DNA of 64,000 nucleotides. Origin: Reticulascus tulasneorum (Eukaryota > Ascomycota > Sordariomycetes > Glomerellales > Reticulascaceae). The number at the start of each line of letters is the position of its first letter. Positions within the stretch are counted from its first letter, which is position 1. Location: contig LSAX01000001.1 of NCBI GenBank assembly GCA_001557505.1, forward strand, positions 2,170,001 through 2,234,000, given 5' to 3'. A model generated the notes under the pieces. That model searched no databases, had not been told where the DNA came from, and was given only the letters and a program-made list of their open reading frames with translations. Below are positions 60,031-64,000 of the stretch, in pieces. The translations under genes were made by a program, and so were the position numbers.

Positions 60031-63000
60031 CTATGAATCGGCTAATTTGGCAAAGTGTTTCGACCATATCCATCCCACCTGGTCGTTGGGGTCGTCCTGG
60101 TTCTTAGCCAGCCACAGCTCGCCCTTTTCAGCAATAACATCGAAAATCTGGTCGGCTATTAGTAAATAACCCTATTAGAGGCATGGAATGATTCGCTTTA
60201 CCTCTCCGGCCTGGTATGTTAGATAGGGGTAACCAGCCTCATGCTTTGTCGTCTCAATGTTGAACTCGAAAAGCGATGCAGCTAACCAAAGCACATTGTA
60301 GCCATTTGTAGCTGGAGCTCGCTCGCGGGATGATGCTCGCGATGATCTTTGGCTCTCATCCACGCTGTCTGGCAGGGGCAAGGCCGAATGGAAAAGTCCA
60401 GAAAACCGCCGGGTCTCCGGACCGGGGTAGTTAGAGTTGTACGTCGAGTTCGAGTCGCGTCTGTTATGAGTGTTGGACTCAGAGCTTTGCCTTGGCGCAC
60501 CGCTGGAATCGTAGCTCATCCCGGTACCAGGACGCGCAGAACCAGGCGGGGGCATGGATCGTGCCCCAGGAGATGGTTCTCCAGTAATCGGCGAACCCGA
60601 CCCTGGCGGCCGTTGTCCGTGGATTCCAGAATAGTAGTCCTTATAGTAGTACTGGTGCGGACTTGGAAGTGCTGTGTTCGGTGACAAAGTGAACCCACCA
60701 CTGTGCCGTTTTGCGAAATCAGGCGTGGGCAAGACTGGCACTTGATCGCTATTTAGCGATAAACCCCTACCTCTCGAGGAGCTCAGGTCAGACGGTCGTG
60801 TTTTGATCTTCAAAAGACCGTCGTCGGTGCTGGCTGTCGTTGACTGAGAGGCTCTGCCTTTGTAGGCTGGATTGAGAATTCCAATATTGACGAAGTGCTC
60901 CTGCGTGTACTTGAAATCGTGCTGGAACGTTGACACTATATCACGGAGTTCTGGAATCTGTGTCGAGTCTCCTAGCACCACCTTGACCTTGTCACGCCAT
61001 ATCGAGTACCAATTCGCCTGGATGTTGACAAAGTTGCCGAGGCAGATATTGCCGATTTTCTCCGTCAGGGCTGACAGTTTCGGGAGCTCCTTCTTCAATG
61101 TCTCGTTTAGGGCGTCATATTGCTCTACCAGCTCCTTCAGCTTGGCGTCCACGCTCTTCCCACCCTTTCGGAGTTGCTCCCATCTTTCGTAGTCTAATCG
61201 CCGCTTTGCTCGTTTCTTCATTGCTAGTGATGGATTTCCGTATGCTTTGATGACGAGCTCAAAAGGTTCAATGACGTGCTTCCTGACTTGTGAGAGCTTA
61301 TGGATGTTAGGACGAAAAAGAACTAGTGACTGGGCGGGTTAGAAACTCACATGCTGCTCGAGGGCAACTTTTTCGATGTCTCTCATCGACACGTTGAACT
61401 GGACCCATTTGCTCTCCAGCTCAGGATAACCGCCTGGCTGCAGTCTCATAACAAGCTCCATTGATGAAAGATATTGGAGGAACTCGTGGACGTAAGCGGT
61501 GACTTGTCTTGTATAGAATTCGACATCTCTCAAAACCACCTGAAGCCGGAGATAGTCGTCGCCGAACTTATCGTGCAGTTTCGCGTATACAACGTCCTCT
61601 GGCGGCCTGTTGCTTGACGCTTGGAGCTTATCGACCCGTTTGCCAAACGCTCTGGCAAACCCGGCTTTGACATCAGATTCCTTTCGTTTCCGGCCGACAA
61701 TTTGGCCAACCAGCTCGAAATTCTTCTTCGTCTTATTGATCTCGATAATGGCGGTTTCCAAGACTTCCTTAGCGGATAACAAGGCGGCGCGGTCGGGATG
61801 ATCTTGCGGGGTGTGCTGCAGCAATGTAATCACGAGGTTAGGGTACTTTGTAATTCGTTGCATCGGCTTGATGAGAAGAGAATCCAGATCCCACGCTGCT
61901 GTCAAATCCTTGGCGACCTCATTGCACTCATTTAGCCAAACCTTCACGGTAGGATCCTGCTGGATCTGAATCAAACGCTTAGCAGCATGATCACTATTTC
62001 GCAGGAACCCCTCGTGGGCGGTCTTCATCCTGTCAATATTCTTCTTGAACACAGGCCCAATCCCAGTAGTTCGGTCTTTCGCATCGTCTATTTCGGTAAC
62101 AGGAGGTTGAGAATGCGAGGTGGAAATGGTTGACTCGGACATAGCCGAATCTTCCTTTGGGTTTGGTGACCGTCTGCCTTGAGGCGTATAAACACTCGTA
62201 ACCGCTTCCTTGAGTTGCGACAGGAATGTGGTATGAAAGGTGATAATCTCGTCGGTATTCCTGAAAATCAGCTTGATTGTCTTATCGTCGAGCCTCGGGC
62301 AAGCCTCGGCAGTCCCTTTGTATATCTCTTCAATAATGTTCATGTCTCGCACGAAGACAGCCTCCGTATCGATCAACTCCTTGATGACGTTTCGACGTTG
62401 AAGCAATCGATGCCTCTCTTTCCCCGTCGGCCCTTCCTTCTCTTTGCTCAGCTCTGAAGCAGTCAATGACTTGACGTCCGATTCAATAGGCGTCTGTACC
62501 CCAAATTGCTGGTCCTTGGTTTCCATCGACATAAGGTCAAGTGAATGAGGGGTCGAAATACTTTGTGTCAAATCTTCGCTTTCACGCCTCGACGAACCGA
62601 CAAGGGTGCTTCCAGGTCGGGTATCGGGCCAGTAGCTGCTGGAAGGCGCCCGCCTACGGGATTCGTATAATGAGGCAGACCCTGGCGTAGGAACCGGAGG
62701 TGGCTCATGGTCTGGAATAGGCACATAAGATAAGCTCCGGCTACCCCGGGGTGATAGATACGGGATCGAGAAACCCTCGCCGGTATCAAGCTCGGGTAAT
62801 TGGTGTTTCGCAGGAAAAGATGACGGCTGACTATCGGTGCCATCCAGCGGAGAAAATTCCGGACTATAAAGTCCACTTTGCCTCGCGGATGATGTTCCAC
62901 TAGATCCGGACCCGTATCTTGACTCGGACGCAAAGGGCGGATTAGGTAGAGGTAAGGCATCATCCCGCAATGATGATATCCTTAAAGGCTGGTCTGCAGG

Positions 63001-64000
63001 ATCGTTGCTGTCAATCGAGAAGTCGGTCCAAGTAGATATTTGACTTGATCGGTTGGCTGGGGACAACATGGACGGCACCATTAGGCTGTGGGTAGTGTCA
63101 GGTGTGAGGTGGCTCTCCACAGTTGTTGGTTGCAAGTCGTCCATCATATCAGACTCGCAGGTGGATGCTCTATGGGACGAGTCGTTGTCTCTCAACTGGT
63201 CTCTTAAGTGACGAACAGCGAAGTACTCTTCTGTTCTGTCCTGTTCATCTGTTGCTTCTGTGCATGCATCTGTCGTTGCATCTTCTTCCTGCTGCGAAAT
63301 GCTGCGGATCGTTGATGCATCAACATGATCCAGCTTCATCTGATAATCGACCTCTTCATATTCGTCGATATTTGGGAATGCAGTGCTCTCTGGGCGGATA
63401 TGCTCATAGTCAGACTCCCGCCGGAGGATCCTAACTTTCGTCTCATATGATGGACTAGAGTATGGAACAGGCTCGTACTCCTCCTCCTCCTCCTTATACG
63501 CTCCAGGGACTAGCGGTTCCTCGTACTCGCTTCGAGTGGGTGTTGGCTCGGGGGACAAGTGAGCAGAAGTTGCATCCAGCGAGATTTTGATCGAGACACG
63601 ATCCGCACTGCCCGGTTCATCTTCAAATGGATATTGGTACTCTGTTTTTGGACGAGCTGATGTGGGCTCGTGCTGAGGAGGTTGTCTGATAATGTCCGCT
63701 GTGTTTGTTAGACCCAGTCCTGTAGGAGACTCTGTGTGGAATGGTGGGAGTGTCTGCGTTTCATTATCGAATTCCGTTGTCTCGGTGGCGGCTGAAACGG
63801 CAGATTGAGGGACCTCATCTACTTCGAGCTGTGGGCTCATGGCAGGAAAGCTTCCTGGGATGCCAAGGGTGGGCGAGTCCGAATCGATCGTAGGCAGTGG
63901 TGGTACTGGTGGAATTGATTGAGAGCGCGTGATTGAAACTTTCAACGATGGTGGGTGCGGTTCCGATTGCGTTGGTGATACATCTTCAACTGTCTCTAGG
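60031..64000 (-). CDS. DH-BAR-SH3 Rho/Cdc42 guanine exchange factor (5' partial)
   Basis: Polarity-type RhoGEF; the N-terminus lies beyond the right edge, since the frame is open through 64000 and the apparent start at 63945 is a TTG. Exons inside the window are 64000-61351, 61296-60202 and 60147-60031, with two 54-bp phase-0 introns, giving at least 1,286 residues. A long Ser/Pro/Glu-rich region (to about 62440) precedes the DH domain (about 62410-61730), which has RRNVIKELIDTEAVFVRDM and LLIKPMQRITKYPNLV, the hallmark helix. A BAR-like helical domain follows (about 61690-60900, including HLSQVRKHVIEPFELVIKAY across the splice), then a Ser/Pro linker and a C-terminal SH3 domain (LWLAASLFEFNIE to GWIWSKHFAKLADS). 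No PH domain is visible. The order resembles animal DNMBP/Tuba and the DH-BAR S. pombe Gef1, which act on Cdc42; the substrate GTPase here is inferred. Confidence 0.9.

Overview
The window is nuclear DNA of a filamentous ascomycete, most likely a Sordariomycete and possibly of the order Hypocreales. The evidence is short introns of about 50-150 bp with GTRNGY donors and CTAAC/CTGAC branch sites, a velvet regulator (VelB), a Zn2Cys6 regulator, a GH132 SUN wall protein, an 'involucrin repeat' giant protein, and gene-sparse spacers dotted with TAGGTAC-type motifs. Only ATG starts were accepted. Exon borders were read by eye from splice signals, reading-frame continuity and family knowledge. No alignment or search was run.

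Layout. 0.46-2.2 kb (-): an Fmp42/SLC43-like MFS transporter. 4.7-6.0 kb (-): a secreted SUN-family protein. 6-16.2 kb: about 10 kb with no supportable gene, including stretches on the minus strand that look like a decayed gene near 11.8-12.9 kb. 16.3-18.2 kb (+): a C2H2 regulator whose last finger is C2HC. 19.7-36.6 kb (+): one gene of two exons encoding a protein of about 5,600 residues, with about 26 short lysine-rich modules separated by acidic linkers and a conserved coiled-coil C-terminal part. 37.0-39.8 kb (-): a four-exon Zn2Cys6 regulator. 41.6-44.1 kb (-): an unrecognised protein, probably mitochondrial, with a long Ala/Glu-rich tail. It is divergent from HEM12 (44.5-45.8 kb, +), the five-exon uroporphyrinogen decarboxylase gene. 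46.35-46.84 kb (-): a small DUF3602/Par32-like protein. 46.8-56 kb: a second gene-poor spacer of about 9 kb, upstream of velB (56.0-57.6 kb, +, six exons). 60.0 kb to the right edge (-): a DH-BAR-SH3 RhoGEF whose N-terminus lies beyond the window.

The genes are a normal fungal mix of transport, wall, regulation, haem synthesis and polarity. I see no operon-like or biosynthetic cluster, and no RNA gene or intact transposon. The most unusual content is the giant repeat protein with recent internal tandem duplications, and the two long regulatory-size spacers next to regulator genes.
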